In this document: positions 1 to 9,344 of the stretch, piece after piece | Numbering within the stretch: position 1 is the stretch's first letter | How the letters are laid out: each line of letters starts with the position of its first letter | Source of the DNA: Microcoleus sp. EPA2 | Lineage (GTDB): Bacteria > Cyanobacteriota > Cyanobacteriia > Cyanobacteriales > Microcoleaceae | Assembly: GCA_020882975.1 (NCBI GenBank) | Contig: JAHRFD010000020.1 | Coordinates: forward strand, 72,709 to 113,188 | Reading direction: 5' to 3' | DNA length: 40,480 nt | The notes under the pieces: generated by a model | The model's input: only the letters and a program-made list of their open reading frames with translations | What the model was told of the DNA's origin: nothing | Database searches by the model: none | Translations under genes and position numbers: made by a program

Positions 1-400
1 CGGTGGCACCTGGTGCTGCACTATTCGTCCCGGTTTTGGTGGTAATGACATCGGCGCTCGGTGTCAGAGCGGTGGTGACTGTAGCAGCGTTATTGCTGGG
101 AGTGAGATCTAGCGCACTGGAGCTACTGCTGGCGGTGTTGGAGACGCTGACTCCTGTGGGTGCGATGAAGCTGATGGTGCGGGTGGTGCTGGCTTGATTG
201 GTTAAGGTGGCTAGGGGGAAGGTGACTATCCCCGTAGTGCTGTTGTAAGTACCGTTGTCGGAGACAACTACTCCTGTTAAGCCGGGAATGATGCTGTCGG
301 TGATGGTGACGTTATCGGCGGTGTTCGGCCCGTTGTTTTTTGTGGTGATTGTATAACTGACGGTGGAGCCTGATGGAGCACTATTCGTCCCGGTTTTGGT
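1..400. repeat. 360-bp tandem repeat encoding DUF11 domains
   Basis: Bases 1-40 and 361-400 match at about 35 of 40 positions with exact 360-bp spacing, including an identical 20-mer at 21-40 and 381-400. The unit equals 120 codons, one DUF11 domain, in the - strand gene. The next repeat (about 400-780) is recognisable only as protein, so the recent DNA-level duplication concerns the repeats at and beyond the left edge. Confidence 0.85.
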
Positions 401-2323
401 AGTAGCTAGGTCAGCAATAGCAGTTATTGTAGTGATGGCCCTAGAGGTTGGTAGCGAAGTATTATTGTTTGCAACAACGGGATCGAAAGTGCTGGAATTA
501 CTGTAAGCGACGTTAGTGATGGTGGTGGGTGTTGCTGGAGCTATGGCGGTGACGGTGTAAGTGACGCTACCACCGCTGGTCAAAGTCGGAATCACTGGCC
601 AGGAGACAGTCCTGGTGGTGGGGTTGTATGTGCCACTGTTGGATGGGGTGACTCCTGTTAAGCCTGGGGGCAGGATATCTTGAACTAGGACATCTTTGGC
701 GTCGCTGGTACTCGGTCCTATATTAGTGGAGGTAATTGTGTAGGTAATGGCGCTGTTTAGGGCGGCAACCTGGGGTCCTTGTTTGGCAATGGAAATGTCG
801 GCTTGGGGTGGCGGATTTATACTTTCGACGATGAGATTGTTAACTTCATGAATGTTGTTGTCGCCACCTGTGGCAGCAGCAAAGCCAAATTTAAAGGTAG
901 GTGGCACTGCTCCGTTTACGGCTATCAAATTTGGGATGTCGATCAGTGTTTCACTCGCATCAAAGCTGCCGTTCTGATCCAAGTCTATGGCTACTGCGAG
1001 ACGGTTAGGTGTTGGTGAATTCACCGGAAATAATGTAATTTGGACGCTTCTTTTAGTATTAGTAGCGGTCCGACTGGTTGCAGTTTGATTATCTATGCCA
1101 AGAGAAATGGAAGTGTTAGTTAAAAAATTAAAACCTAAATGTTCATAAGTTCTGCTTTCACTGCCTCTAACTGCTACTGAATCTTTTCTAATTCCGGGAC
1201 CACCCACACGCCCAAAAGTCGATCGTGCTGGTGGGAGCGGTTGAGGCTCGGAAAAGTTGCCAAACTCGTCCAATCCGACACCTAAATAACCTCCTACAAT
1301 GCCTTCGGATCTCAGAGCAGGATCTAGACTATTATTGCTACCATAGCCGAGAGATCCGCCAAAGCCTCCCGCTTTTGTTGGCGTTGCTGTTCCGTCAATC
1401 AGGAAAAAACTAACACCATCTGCACCCTCATTGCTCGTGGAGCCATAGGCAAATAAATCAAAGGTAACTCTTATACCATCAGTGGCAGAGATGGGGTTGT
1501 TGTAAAGGACATAAGCTGATTGGTTACCGAGAGCTCCTGTTAATCTCAAAGCGCCTGAGCCGACTGGATCGCCAAGCCCTAAACTGGGAATAACGCCATT
1601 GGGGTTGGCTGCACCTGTAGTTAAGCCTGGGTTAGCAGAAGTGCCAGAAATTCCATAGATCCAAGGCCCGATTACTGTATCGTTTTTAAAGTTTTCCGCG
1701 ACTAAGGTAGCTAGGACTGATGGGTAGTCTTCTAGGACTTGTTTTTCAAAGGCTATTTCGGTATTGATTTGTCCTGTAGTAATTTCTAATTTCCAGTCGC
1801 CTCCTAGTGCTGCGCTTCCTGTGAGGTTGTTGGAAGCGGCAATATTTGCGCCGGTTATTTCGCTAATTTTTTGTATAAATTTAATGCCGGATTCGCTGGC
1901 GGCTATGTTACAGCCATAGAGTAGAATGCTGGCTGCTTTGTTGAGTGCTTTTCCCCACTGCTGCAATTGGCTGCTGTAGGTTTCTAAGTTGTGAATATTG
2001 AGTTCTGTTGAGCCAAGTTTGATGGCTGCTGCTTCGCCGTGAGAGATTATGTGAAGGTTGTTGATGTGGTGGCGATCGCCCAAAATTTCACTGATTTGTG
2101 CTATGCCATCTCGGAATCCATCGATCGCAATTACTTCAAATCCCGCTTTAACTCCGTTGACTAATTGTTGGTAGTTGTCTACTTGCGAGTCAAAAATTAC
2201 TAGATCTTTGCTCTCTTGTGATTTTGCTGTCAAGCTGGAACTTCCCCATGAGATGTTACTCAAAGTTTTTTGATAATTGCGTGTTTTCACGGTAGACATA
2301 ATGTACTTGCTGGTAGAATTCAT
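1..2323 (-). CDS. Large surface/adhesin-like protein: DUF4347, lectin-like domain, DUF11 repeats (3' end outside window)
   Basis: The - strand stays open from an ATG at 2323 to the window edge (774 codons). About residues 37-205 resemble DUF4347 (DLVIFDSQVDNYQQLVNGV, then LHIISHGEAAAIKLG and ILLYGCNIAAS), a domain at the N-terminus of many large cyanobacterial surface proteins. Residues about 208-500 look like an L-type lectin fold (ADGVSFFLIDG, GGFGGSLGYG, GYLGVGLDEFGNF). From about residue 509 come DUF11-type repeats (ADISIAKQGP, ADLATTKTGTNSAPSG, ADVITTKTGTNSAAPG), each about 120 residues. No classical signal peptide is visible; many DUF4347 proteins are thought to leave by type I secretion using C-terminal signals, which lie outside this window. 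A second in-frame ATG at 2299 is an alternative start. A role in adhesion or the cell surface is inferred. Confidence 0.85.
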   Translation of the reverse strand, partial: MNSTSKYIMSTVKTRNYQKTLSNISWGSSSLTAKSQESKDLVIFDSQVDNYQQLVNGVKAGFEVIAIDGFRDGIAQISEILGDRHHINNLHIISHGEAAAIKLGSTELNIHNLETYSSQLQQWGKALNKAASILLYGCNIAASESGIKFIQKISEITGANIAASNNLTGSAALGGDWKLEITTGQINTEIAFEKQVLEDYPSVLATLVAENFKNDTVIGPWIYGISGTSANPGLTTGAANPNGVIPSLGLGDPVGSGALRLTGALGNQSAYVLYNNPISATDGIRVTFDLFAYGSTSNEGADGVSFFLIDGTATPTKAGGFGGSLGYGSNNSLDPALRSEGIVGGYLGVGLDEFGNFSEPQPLPPARSTFGRVGGPGIRKDSVAVRGSESRTYEHLGFNFLTNTSISLGIDNQTATSRTATNTKRSVQITLFPVNSPTPNRLAVAIDLDQNGSFDASETLIDIPNLIAVNGAVPPTFKFGFAAATGGDNNIHEVNNLIVESINPPPQADISIAKQGPQVAALNSAITYTITSTNIGPSTSDAKDVLVQDILPPGLTGVTPSNSGTYNPTTRTVSWPVIPTLTSGGSVTYTVTAIAPATPTTITNVAYSNSSTFDPVVANNNTSLPTSRAITTITAIADLATTKTGTNSAPSGSTVSYTITTKNNGPNTADNVTITDSIIPGLTGVVVSDNGTYNSTTGIVTFPLATLTNQASTTRTISFIAPTGVSVSNTASSSSSALDLTPSNNAATVTTALTPSADVITTKTGTNSAAPGAT

Positions 2324-3083
2324 TTCCGATAGACTTAATTTCCTCGTTTAAGCTAACCGATCTTAGAAAAATCGACAAACAATAAAATATTAAGTTTTGT
2401 AACAAATTGTTGTCAACTATAAAATACTTACGTGTTTTCTACTATTTAGTTCTTTCAAATAAGTAAAATTTATACAGAAAGTGCGATCGGATAAATCCGA
2501 TCGCCTCAGACAAAAAATCACCCTAAATCTGAGAAAAATCAGCACTTACAGGTATTTCAACTGTAGCTCTAGTCTAGATTTTGCAAGGGTGACAGAGCTT
2601 TAAGGGGGCGATCGACAATTAGCTCAATACGTGCGAACAACTTTCAGTAATTGCGAACTCGCAATTATTTTGAGTGTGTTTATATTTACATCACCTCGCT
2701 CAACCTGGAGGGAAAATATTTTTAAAATAAAGAATGTGAAGAGTTAGATCGCTGTCAAAAAATATAGGTCTTGACAATTAATAGTTTAATAGTTATGTAG
2801 CTTATTATGAGAATAATTAACTCCAAATAATATCACATAAATTGAAAAATTACAAGAAAATGGTGCAAAAATTAACAAGCCTACGATTCCCCCACTGGAA
2901 ATTAAAAATAGCTAGATCCCCGACTTGATAAAAGTTATCGGGGAGATAAAAGCACAATATCGACGGCTGTAAAGCAAAGGGCAATCAGACGAGGACTCAA
3001 CCCCTGAAGCGATAGACTGTTTTGAAGCGATCGACTAACCTCAGACATGAAGAAAAACTACCAATTGTTTCTCAGGATATATA
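2324..3083. other. Intergenic region between divergent genes (760 bp)
   Basis: This AT-rich stretch separates the - strand surface protein from the + strand DUF389 gene, so both promoters probably lie here. No ORF, tRNA or known RNA was recognised. It contains several GATCG-rich HIP1-like sites and the palindrome at 2918-2943. An AGGA at 3074-3077, six bases before the ATG at 3084, is a plausible ribosome binding site. Confidence 0.6.
2918..2943. repeat. Decayed palindromic repeat
   Basis: CCCCGACTT (2918-2926) pairs with AAG and TCGGGG further right (2932-2943), leaving a small bulge. It resembles a palindrome built on AGATCCCCGACTT that I recall as common in filamentous cyanobacterial genomes, but the right arm has decayed. 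No T-run follows on either strand and both flanking genes point away, so a terminator role is unlikely. Confidence 0.5.
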
Positions 3084-4856
3084 ATGCCAAAGTTAAGGAT
3101 ATTAGCAACATTTCCTCGCTTGAGCCGCTGGTTTGCTCAAAATTTAGGTGTGAGTAACCTTCGCAAAGAACAGGTTTACTTAGACCTTGCTCATTCGGTG
3201 ACTCTAACGGATGCGAGCTATTGGATTCAAGTTTTGTTTGCCGCTGGCATCGCCACCCTAGGTCTAGTCTTGAACAGTCCAGCCGTTATCATTGGTGCGA
3301 TGCTGATTTCACCCTTGATGGGGAGTATTTTGGCCAATGGCTTAGCCCTAGCCACCGGAGACGTAATTTTAGCGCTGCGAGCTCTTTTTAACCTAATTTT
3401 GAGCTGCGGCCTTGCCATTTCCTTTGCGGTGCTGTTGGTATTGATTCTGCCATTTAAGGAAATGACCAGTGAAATTCTGGCGAGAACTCAGCCAAATCTG
3501 CTAGATTTAGTGATTGCTATGTTTTCCGGTGCGGTGGGAGCAGTGGCTATTTGCAAGGAAGCTAAAGGAGTCGTCACTTCTATTCCTGGGGTTTCGATCG
3601 CAGTGGCACTGATGCCCCCACTGTGTGTGGTGGGTTATGGTATTGGCATGGCAGTAAGCTTCAGCCCTGGAAATGGATTGGCGGTGGCGCGAGGGGGAGG
3701 ACTGCTGTTTTTTACCAACTTAGTCGCCATTACCTTTATGGCGATGGTAGTGTTTTTGGCGCTGCACATTGATACCACTACTGTGCGCGATCGAGTTCGG
3801 ACATGGCGCCAAAGCGATCGCGAAAGCATTTGGATACAGTTGTTGGTAGATAGAATGCCTGCATCAGGGCGATTCAATCGCATCGGCAGTTTACCGAGTC
3901 GCCTGCTGCTAATTCTGATGACTATTTTTTTGATTTCGATTCCCCTAAATCAATCTTACAGTCAACTTCGCACCGAAATTGAGCGGAAGCAGCAAGAGAA
4001 TCGACTCCGTAATGGCGCAACAGAAATCTGGCAAAAAAACTTTGGCAACTTTGCTGATGGCAAAGTGCGATCGTACATCAGTCAACTCTCATTTCAACAA
4101 CAAAATCGTAAATTGGTTACTCAACTTCAGGTGGTTACCAGCCAAGTCTACACCGAAGCCGAACGAGAGAAATACAAGCAGTTGCTGTCGGTGAAACTGC
4201 GGAGGCCGTTGGACTCAATTGCTGTAAATTTGATTCAGATTCCCATAGCTTCTAACGACTTGTTGCCAACAGTTTCAGAAAAAATTAAGCCAGAGCCTCC
4301 TCCGACAATTGCCGAATTGCAATCAAGTTTTTTGAACGCGGTGGAGTCGGCACTCGATTCCCTGAGTTTGCCTTTGCCAGCTCAATTGGTGAGTTATCAG
4401 GCCATTACTAGCCCGGTGGAACCCTTAAAAATTGAGATTGTTTACTTGAGTCAGCGAGATCTCGATCGCGACGGACAAGCACTGCTGGTGCAGGAGATCC
4501 GCAGGAAATTAAATTACCCTACAGCTCAGGTCAACTTCAATCGAATTGCGCCCATTGTTGCAACAGTTACCTTTGCGTTAAATAAATCGGAAATTCCGGC
4601 TAACCAAACTCAATTACTCGATCGACTTGCTCAGAACTTGCAGAAATATCCTAAATTACAGATTGAGATGACTTCTGGCGAAGAGCCATCTGAAATTGGC
4701 TCGCGCGCCCAGGAGCGATCGCGCGCTATCCGTAGCTACTTGCAAACTAAATGGCAAATTGGGTCCGATCGCTATATGATTAAAACTGGAACAGCAACAA
4801 AACCCATTGTCCAACTGAAAACAATTGTAAAATTGCCACAAAATCCCTCACTGTAA
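3084..4856 (+). CDS. DUF389 membrane protein with OmpA-like C-terminal domain
   Basis: The 590-residue protein has a DUF389 hydrophobic core at about residues 45-300, with the family hallmark NSPAVIIGAMLISPLMGSI near residue 65 and later SIAVALMPPLCVVGYG. Several membrane helices are evident; the last (LLILMTIFLISIPLN) lies near residue 280. A long polar region follows, and residues about 495-585 look OmpA-like (FALNKSEIPANQTQLLDRLA, then RAQERSRAIRSYL), a fold that often binds peptidoglycan. The biochemical role of DUF389 proteins is not established. The start is supported by AGGA six bases upstream. It opens a + strand row of membrane proteins. Family assignment is firm; the envelope-anchoring role is inferred. 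Confidence 0.88.
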   Translation: MPKLRILATFPRLSRWFAQNLGVSNLRKEQVYLDLAHSVTLTDASYWIQVLFAAGIATLGLVLNSPAVIIGAMLISPLMGSILANGLALATGDVILALRALFNLILSCGLAISFAVLLVLILPFKEMTSEILARTQPNLLDLVIAMFSGAVGAVAICKEAKGVVTSIPGVSIAVALMPPLCVVGYGIGMAVSFSPGNGLAVARGGGLLFFTNLVAITFMAMVVFLALHIDTTTVRDRVRTWRQSDRESIWIQLLVDRMPASGRFNRIGSLPSRLLLILMTIFLISIPLNQSYSQLRTEIERKQQENRLRNGATEIWQKNFGNFADGKVRSYISQLSFQQQNRKLVTQLQVVTSQVYTEAEREKYKQLLSVKLRRPLDSIAVNLIQIPIASNDLLPTVSEKIKPEPPPTIAELQSSFLNAVESALDSLSLPLPAQLVSYQAITSPVEPLKIEIVYLSQRDLDRDGQALLVQEIRRKLNYPTAQVNFNRIAPIVATVTFALNKSEIPANQTQLLDRLAQNLQKYPKLQIEMTSGEEPSEIGSRAQERSRAIRSYLQTKWQIGSDRYMIKTGTATKPIVQLKTIVKLPQNPSL

Positions 4857-4924
4857 GTCATAAATAACCTAGTAATCCACGAACTGGATAAAGCCACGCT
4901 TGTTTCGCAATTACCAATTTTTTT

Positions 4925-5791
4925 ATGAACCTACTTTTAAACGGAAATAAATCTAAACAAGAGAAATACATCTTAAGAGTTTTAGTAATTTTGGTGCTGT
5001 TTTTGACTGCTATTCTCGACTCTTTCTCTGGTTCTGAGATTAGATTCGACTTGGTATATGTCATACCTATTCTGCTGTCCGCGACAATTAATCGACGTTT
5101 TGGGACGAGCGTCGCCATCTTTAGTGCATTGCTGGCAATTTCCGTAGATTTATATTTGCATCGTTTCCACTCCAATCGGATTTACTATATTTGGGACTTA
5201 ATTTCACGCGGGACAATTTTTACTATCATTGTTCTCTTACGATCAAATCTAATAGATTCCAGACAAAAGGAAAGTGAATTAGCACGTACCGATCCTCTAA
5301 CAGGGGCAATGAATTTGCGTGCATTTAAAGAGCAGTTGGAAATTGAAATATATCGTGCTAGTAGGTACTGCTATCCACTTACGATAGCCTATATTGATAT
5401 TGATAATTTCAAGACTATCAACGATACACTTGGACATAACGAGGGAAACAGAGTCCTTTGTGCCGTGGTAACAGCGATCGACAAACACTCGCGAAAATCA
5501 GATGTAGTGGCACGGCTGGGTGGTGACGAATTTGCAATCCTATTACCAGTTACAGATCGGGAGGATTCCCACACAGTTATCAACTCAATCCAAGGTCATA
5601 TGATGGACGAAGTTCGTAAAAATAGGTGGGATGTAACATTCAGCATTGGCGTTCTAACTTGTCTCGAAATCCCCGCTGATGGTAACAAAATGATTGAAAC
5701 CGCTGATACTTTAATGTATATGGTAAAACAGCAAGGAAAAAACTCAATCAATTATGCTTTATACAATCCAAATTTTCCATATAAAAGCTAG
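4925..5791 (+). CDS. Membrane-bound diguanylate cyclase (GGDEF domain)
   Basis: This 288-residue protein has about four N-terminal membrane helices (roughly residues 18-105) and then a GGDEF domain beginning at ARTDPLTGAMN near residue 120. The active-site motif GGDEF is intact at residues 199-203. An RxxD inhibitory-site motif (RKSD, residues 190-193) lies at the expected distance before it, so product feedback is likely. Such enzymes make cyclic di-GMP from two GTP. The N-terminal membrane module probably senses a signal, but I do not recognise it as a named sensor domain. The gene follows the DUF389 gene by 68 bases in the same direction. No clear ribosome binding site precedes the ATG. 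Confidence 0.92.
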   Translation: MNLLLNGNKSKQEKYILRVLVILVLFLTAILDSFSGSEIRFDLVYVIPILLSATINRRFGTSVAIFSALLAISVDLYLHRFHSNRIYYIWDLISRGTIFTIIVLLRSNLIDSRQKESELARTDPLTGAMNLRAFKEQLEIEIYRASRYCYPLTIAYIDIDNFKTINDTLGHNEGNRVLCAVVTAIDKHSRKSDVVARLGGDEFAILLPVTDREDSHTVINSIQGHMMDEVRKNRWDVTFSIGVLTCLEIPADGNKMIETADTLMYMVKQQGKNSINYALYNPNFPYKS

Positions 5792-5959
5792 TACAATTCT
5801 GCATCAATTCAATTCCGAATAAATCAAAAGAAAATCTGCAATAGCGTATCGAATTATGACTCAATATGTTAGACTGGAAGTATCACATAAACTGGAGAAA
5901 ACTATTGGTAAAATAGTTATTAAAAAAAGATAAAATAATTGCAAACAGGAATTCTAATT

Positions 5960-7516
5960 ATGATAGAAACGAGTCTACAGGAAGTTGCGATCGAAGAAAA
6001 TCTGAAGCAATTTTTGCTAGTGCTTTCGGTTTCTTTGAGTGTCGCCACTCTGCCACAAATTTTTAGTTGGTTTCGCAGAATTCCCTATACACTGCTGCTG
6101 GTGATTGTGGGATTAGGGCTGGCATTGGTCGATGTGCGATTGGTCAATCTTTCACCCGAATTGATTCTGTTGATTTTTCTCCCGCCTCTGCTGTTTGAAG
6201 CTGCTTGGAATTTGAAATGGTCGAGCTTGAAACAGGATTTAATTCCCATTTGTCTTTATGCAGTTTTAGGTGTCGTCATTTCCATTGCTGGCGTGGCAAT
6301 TGGTCTCAATCAACTGGCCGGTCTTTCTTTGGCAACGGCGCTGATGATTGGGGCTACCCTTTCAGCTACAGATCCGGTTTCGGTGACGGCTTTATTTCGA
6401 GAGTTGGGGGTTGGGAAGCGTCTCACCACTTTGATGGAAGGCGAAAGTTTGTTTAATGATGGGATGGCGGTTGTTGCTTTTGGATTTTTGGTGGCATTCT
6501 CGCAGGGAACCGCTAATTTATCGCTTGGGCCTATTTTGATCCAGTTAATAACGGTGGTTGGCATTGGGCTGGGGATTGGGGGGCTGATCGGGTTTGCCAT
6601 TTCTTATCTGACACAACGGTTCGATTTGCCGCTAGTGGAGCAGTCCCTCACCTTGGTTTCGGCCTACGGCACTTACTTGATTGCAGAGGACTTGGGGGGC
6701 TCCGGGGTGATTGGAGTGGTGACGACGGGGCTAATCTTGGGCAATTTTGGCTCTCGCATCGGCATGAATCCCCGCACTCGCATCATTGTGAGTGAGTTTT
6801 GGGAATTTTTAGCGTTTTTTGTCAATTCCATAGTCTTTTTGCTGATTGGGGATCAAATTCGGTTTGCGAGTTTGGGTGAAAATCTTGATGCGATCGGCGT
6901 GACGATTGCAGGAGTAATTTTAACGCGGGCGATCGCCATTTATGGACTGGGGAGCCTGAGCAATCGTTTCGCCAACTCCGAAATTCCCCTGCGCGATCGG
7001 ACGGTGTTGTGGTGGGGAGGATTGCGGGGTGCGGTGTCGGTTGCTTTGGCGTTAAGCGTACCTGAAAGCTTTCCGGGGCGGGACGTGGTGATTGCAACGG
7101 TTTTTGGGACAGTGCTATTTACCTTACTCGTCCAGGGACTTACTATTGGGTCAGTCCTCGAAAAACTCGATCTTCTCGGCGACGGGCCCATGCGTCAAGA
7201 GTATCTAGAGGCGATCGCCCGTCAGGCTGCTCTGAGTCGGGTGCTGCAACGTTTGGGTGAAATAGAGCAACATCCAGGAGTTGAGCCTGACTTTTATGAG
7301 TATCAAGAATCGCTGGTTAAGGGAGAGTTAACCCGCCTAGAATCTGAAATCGATCGGCTGCAAAATGAATATCCCGATCTACGGACGTTTATTGCTCAAC
7401 AGCTTAGAGGAGAATTGCTGGCGATCGAAGCCGATACTTATGCTGAGTTTGTACGGGCTGGTCGCTTAAATCAAGAACTCCCTCTGTTTTTGGGGGTTGA
7501 GAATATGGAAGAGTAG
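5960..7516 (+). CDS. CPA1-family Na+/H+ antiporter (NhaP type)
   Basis: The 518-residue protein is a polytopic membrane transporter with about a dozen hydrophobic segments. The CPA1 signature is clear: SATDPVSVTALFRELG followed by MEGESLFNDGMAVV, which carry the ion-binding Asp residues, and later WWGGLRGAVSVALALS. A cytoplasmic tail of about 110 residues rich in Glu and Arg ends the protein. The family exchanges cytoplasmic Na+ (some members K+ or Li+) for protons, giving salt and pH tolerance. I place the start at the ATG at 5960, where AGGA lies nine bases upstream; an in-frame TTG at 5939 would add seven residues but lacks a ribosome binding site. The neighbouring MscS genes fit an osmotic or ionic-stress context. 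Confidence 0.92.
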   Translation: MIETSLQEVAIEENLKQFLLVLSVSLSVATLPQIFSWFRRIPYTLLLVIVGLGLALVDVRLVNLSPELILLIFLPPLLFEAAWNLKWSSLKQDLIPICLYAVLGVVISIAGVAIGLNQLAGLSLATALMIGATLSATDPVSVTALFRELGVGKRLTTLMEGESLFNDGMAVVAFGFLVAFSQGTANLSLGPILIQLITVVGIGLGIGGLIGFAISYLTQRFDLPLVEQSLTLVSAYGTYLIAEDLGGSGVIGVVTTGLILGNFGSRIGMNPRTRIIVSEFWEFLAFFVNSIVFLLIGDQIRFASLGENLDAIGVTIAGVILTRAIAIYGLGSLSNRFANSEIPLRDRTVLWWGGLRGAVSVALALSVPESFPGRDVVIATVFGTVLFTLLVQGLTIGSVLEKLDLLGDGPMRQEYLEAIARQAALSRVLQRLGEIEQHPGVEPDFYEYQESLVKGELTRLESEIDRLQNEYPDLRTFIAQQLRGELLAIEADTYAEFVRAGRLNQELPLFLGVENMEE

Positions 7517-7658
7517 CTATAGCAATCATCGCACCCTTTGTGAATTTCGCTTAGATGGTTGCATTTAGTGGGCTTGATCTGCCAAGGTCTAGTTTGTAAT
7601 CTATTAGAAGCACAGCGATCGCCGAATATTAGAAGTCATGTTTTGAAATTGGTACAAT

Positions 7659-9272
7659 ATGTTAAATCGTCGGCAATTTTCATCTATTCGTTACCCAATA
7701 CTAGGAATCATCACAGCCGTAGCATTGAGCTTAGTTTTGCAGGCTGTACCCGTTCAAGCAGCGAGGACAGCGACATCTGTTGTGGTAGATGGTCGTCCTG
7801 TTTTTAGCGTCAGTGATGCTGACTCATTGACGGCCGCCGAACGAGCCGATTTGCTCAATTTGCGACTCAAACAAATTGAGCAATCTCAAGAAACTGTTCA
7901 AGTTACAACTGAATTTCGCGATCGATATCCTACCATTCTGGTTAATGGCAAATACTTGCTGACAGTAACTCAATCCGATCTCCAAGAAAATCGCACGCCT
8001 ACCGAACAAGCTAATCTTTGGGCTCAACAACTCCGTCAAGCTTTGCAGCAAGCTCAAAATGAAAGAAGCGCCGGATTTATGCAAAATATGCTGATGCTGG
8101 CAGCGGCGACTGTAGCGCTGGCGATCGCCCTACACAAAGCATTGGGATGGCTGTGGCAAATCGCCAGACAAGCTATTATCCAGCGATTTGTAGAACCATC
8201 AAACCAAGAAGTTGGGGTTAATGATTCCCCCAAAGCTTTGAACTTATTATTTAACTTAACTCTGTGTGGGGGCAGAGTGGCGGTTTGGATTGTCACAGCC
8301 CTTTACGTTACCAATCTGTTTCCGGTAACTCGGATTTGGAGTTACACTCTCACTAGCAGTTTAGTCAGCACTTTCACCTCTAAAGCCCTGTCTATAGGAC
8401 GTAACAATTACTCAGTCACCGATCTGCTAATTTTAGCTAGTCTGATCCTAGGATGGGTTGTCCTTAGCGGTGCCATTTCCAACTTCTTTAAACTACGAAT
8501 TTTGCAAGTCACCCGCATCAGTCGAGGCAGTCAAGAAGCCGTTGCTGCGATCGGCAAATATTTGCTGGTTGTTGTAGGCACGATCGTGCTGATGCAAATA
8601 TGGGGAATTGACCTGAGTTCTCTAACAATTATCTTTAGTGCGTTGGGAGTGGGTATCGGTTTTGGATTACAGGATATCGCTAAAAACTTTGGTAGCGGTA
8701 TGATTTTGCTCTTTGAACGTCCGATTCGGGTGGGCGACTTTGTGAAGGTAGGTAACATTGAAGGCACTGTGATCCGTATTGGCGCTCGCAGTACAGTGAT
8801 TCGCAACCTAGATCAAATTTCGATTATTTTGCCCAATTCCCGTTTCTTAGAGGATGACGTAACTAACTGGAACTATGAGACTTCTGTGACGCGGATTAGA
8901 ATTCCGGTTAGTGTTGCCTATGGCTGTGATATCAGTGAAGTTAAGGAGGCTCTGCTCAAAGCTCCTAGGGGACATTCTGATGTCTTGAGGAATCCAGAAC
9001 CGATTATTTTTTTCTTGGGTTTTGGTGATAGTTCCTTGGATTTTGAGCTGCGGGTTTGGATTGCTGAACCGATCGCACAATATCGCGTCAAGAGCGATTT
9101 ATTTTTCCGTATTGAAGAACTGTTTCGAGAGGGTGAAATCGAAGTTCCGTTTCCTCAACGAGATTTGCACGTGCGTTCTGGGAGCATTCCTTTGGCTTTA
9201 TCACCGCAACTTGAGGCAACCTTACGAAACAGTTTACTCAAGTCGGAAAATAACTCAACCATCGAAAAATAA
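7659..9272 (+). CDS. MscS-family mechanosensitive channel with exported N-terminal domain (copy 1)
   Basis: The 537-residue protein starts with a signal peptide ending near VPVQAA (residue 35). An extracytoplasmic domain follows to about residue 130 (SVVVDGRPVFSVSDADSLTA, then KYLLTVTQSDLQ), then membrane helices, and the MscS core from about residue 285. The pore helix and beta domain are typical of the family: SALGVGIGFGLQDIAKNFGSG, FERPIRVGDFVKVG, then RSTVIRNLDQISIILPNS. MscS channels open under membrane tension to release solutes after hypo-osmotic shock. It is the first of three tandem MscS genes; the third shares the same exported domain. Activity as a channel is inferred from the family. 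Confidence 0.92.
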   Translation: MLNRRQFSSIRYPILGIITAVALSLVLQAVPVQAARTATSVVVDGRPVFSVSDADSLTAAERADLLNLRLKQIEQSQETVQVTTEFRDRYPTILVNGKYLLTVTQSDLQENRTPTEQANLWAQQLRQALQQAQNERSAGFMQNMLMLAAATVALAIALHKALGWLWQIARQAIIQRFVEPSNQEVGVNDSPKALNLLFNLTLCGGRVAVWIVTALYVTNLFPVTRIWSYTLTSSLVSTFTSKALSIGRNNYSVTDLLILASLILGWVVLSGAISNFFKLRILQVTRISRGSQEAVAAIGKYLLVVVGTIVLMQIWGIDLSSLTIIFSALGVGIGFGLQDIAKNFGSGMILLFERPIRVGDFVKVGNIEGTVIRIGARSTVIRNLDQISIILPNSRFLEDDVTNWNYETSVTRIRIPVSVAYGCDISEVKEALLKAPRGHSDVLRNPEPIIFFLGFGDSSLDFELRVWIAEPIAQYRVKSDLFFRIEELFREGEIEVPFPQRDLHVRSGSIPLALSPQLEATLRNSLLKSENNSTIEK

Positions 9273-9344
9273 TCTAGGATATTCAAAACAACAACGCTAT
9301 AACTAATACAATTTTGGATATCAAATCAAGCACTTAACTTTCCC

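Noticed and set aside
2918..2943. Possible rho-independent terminator
   Set aside because: Both neighbouring genes are transcribed away from it and no T-run follows; it fits better as a decayed interspersed palindrome.
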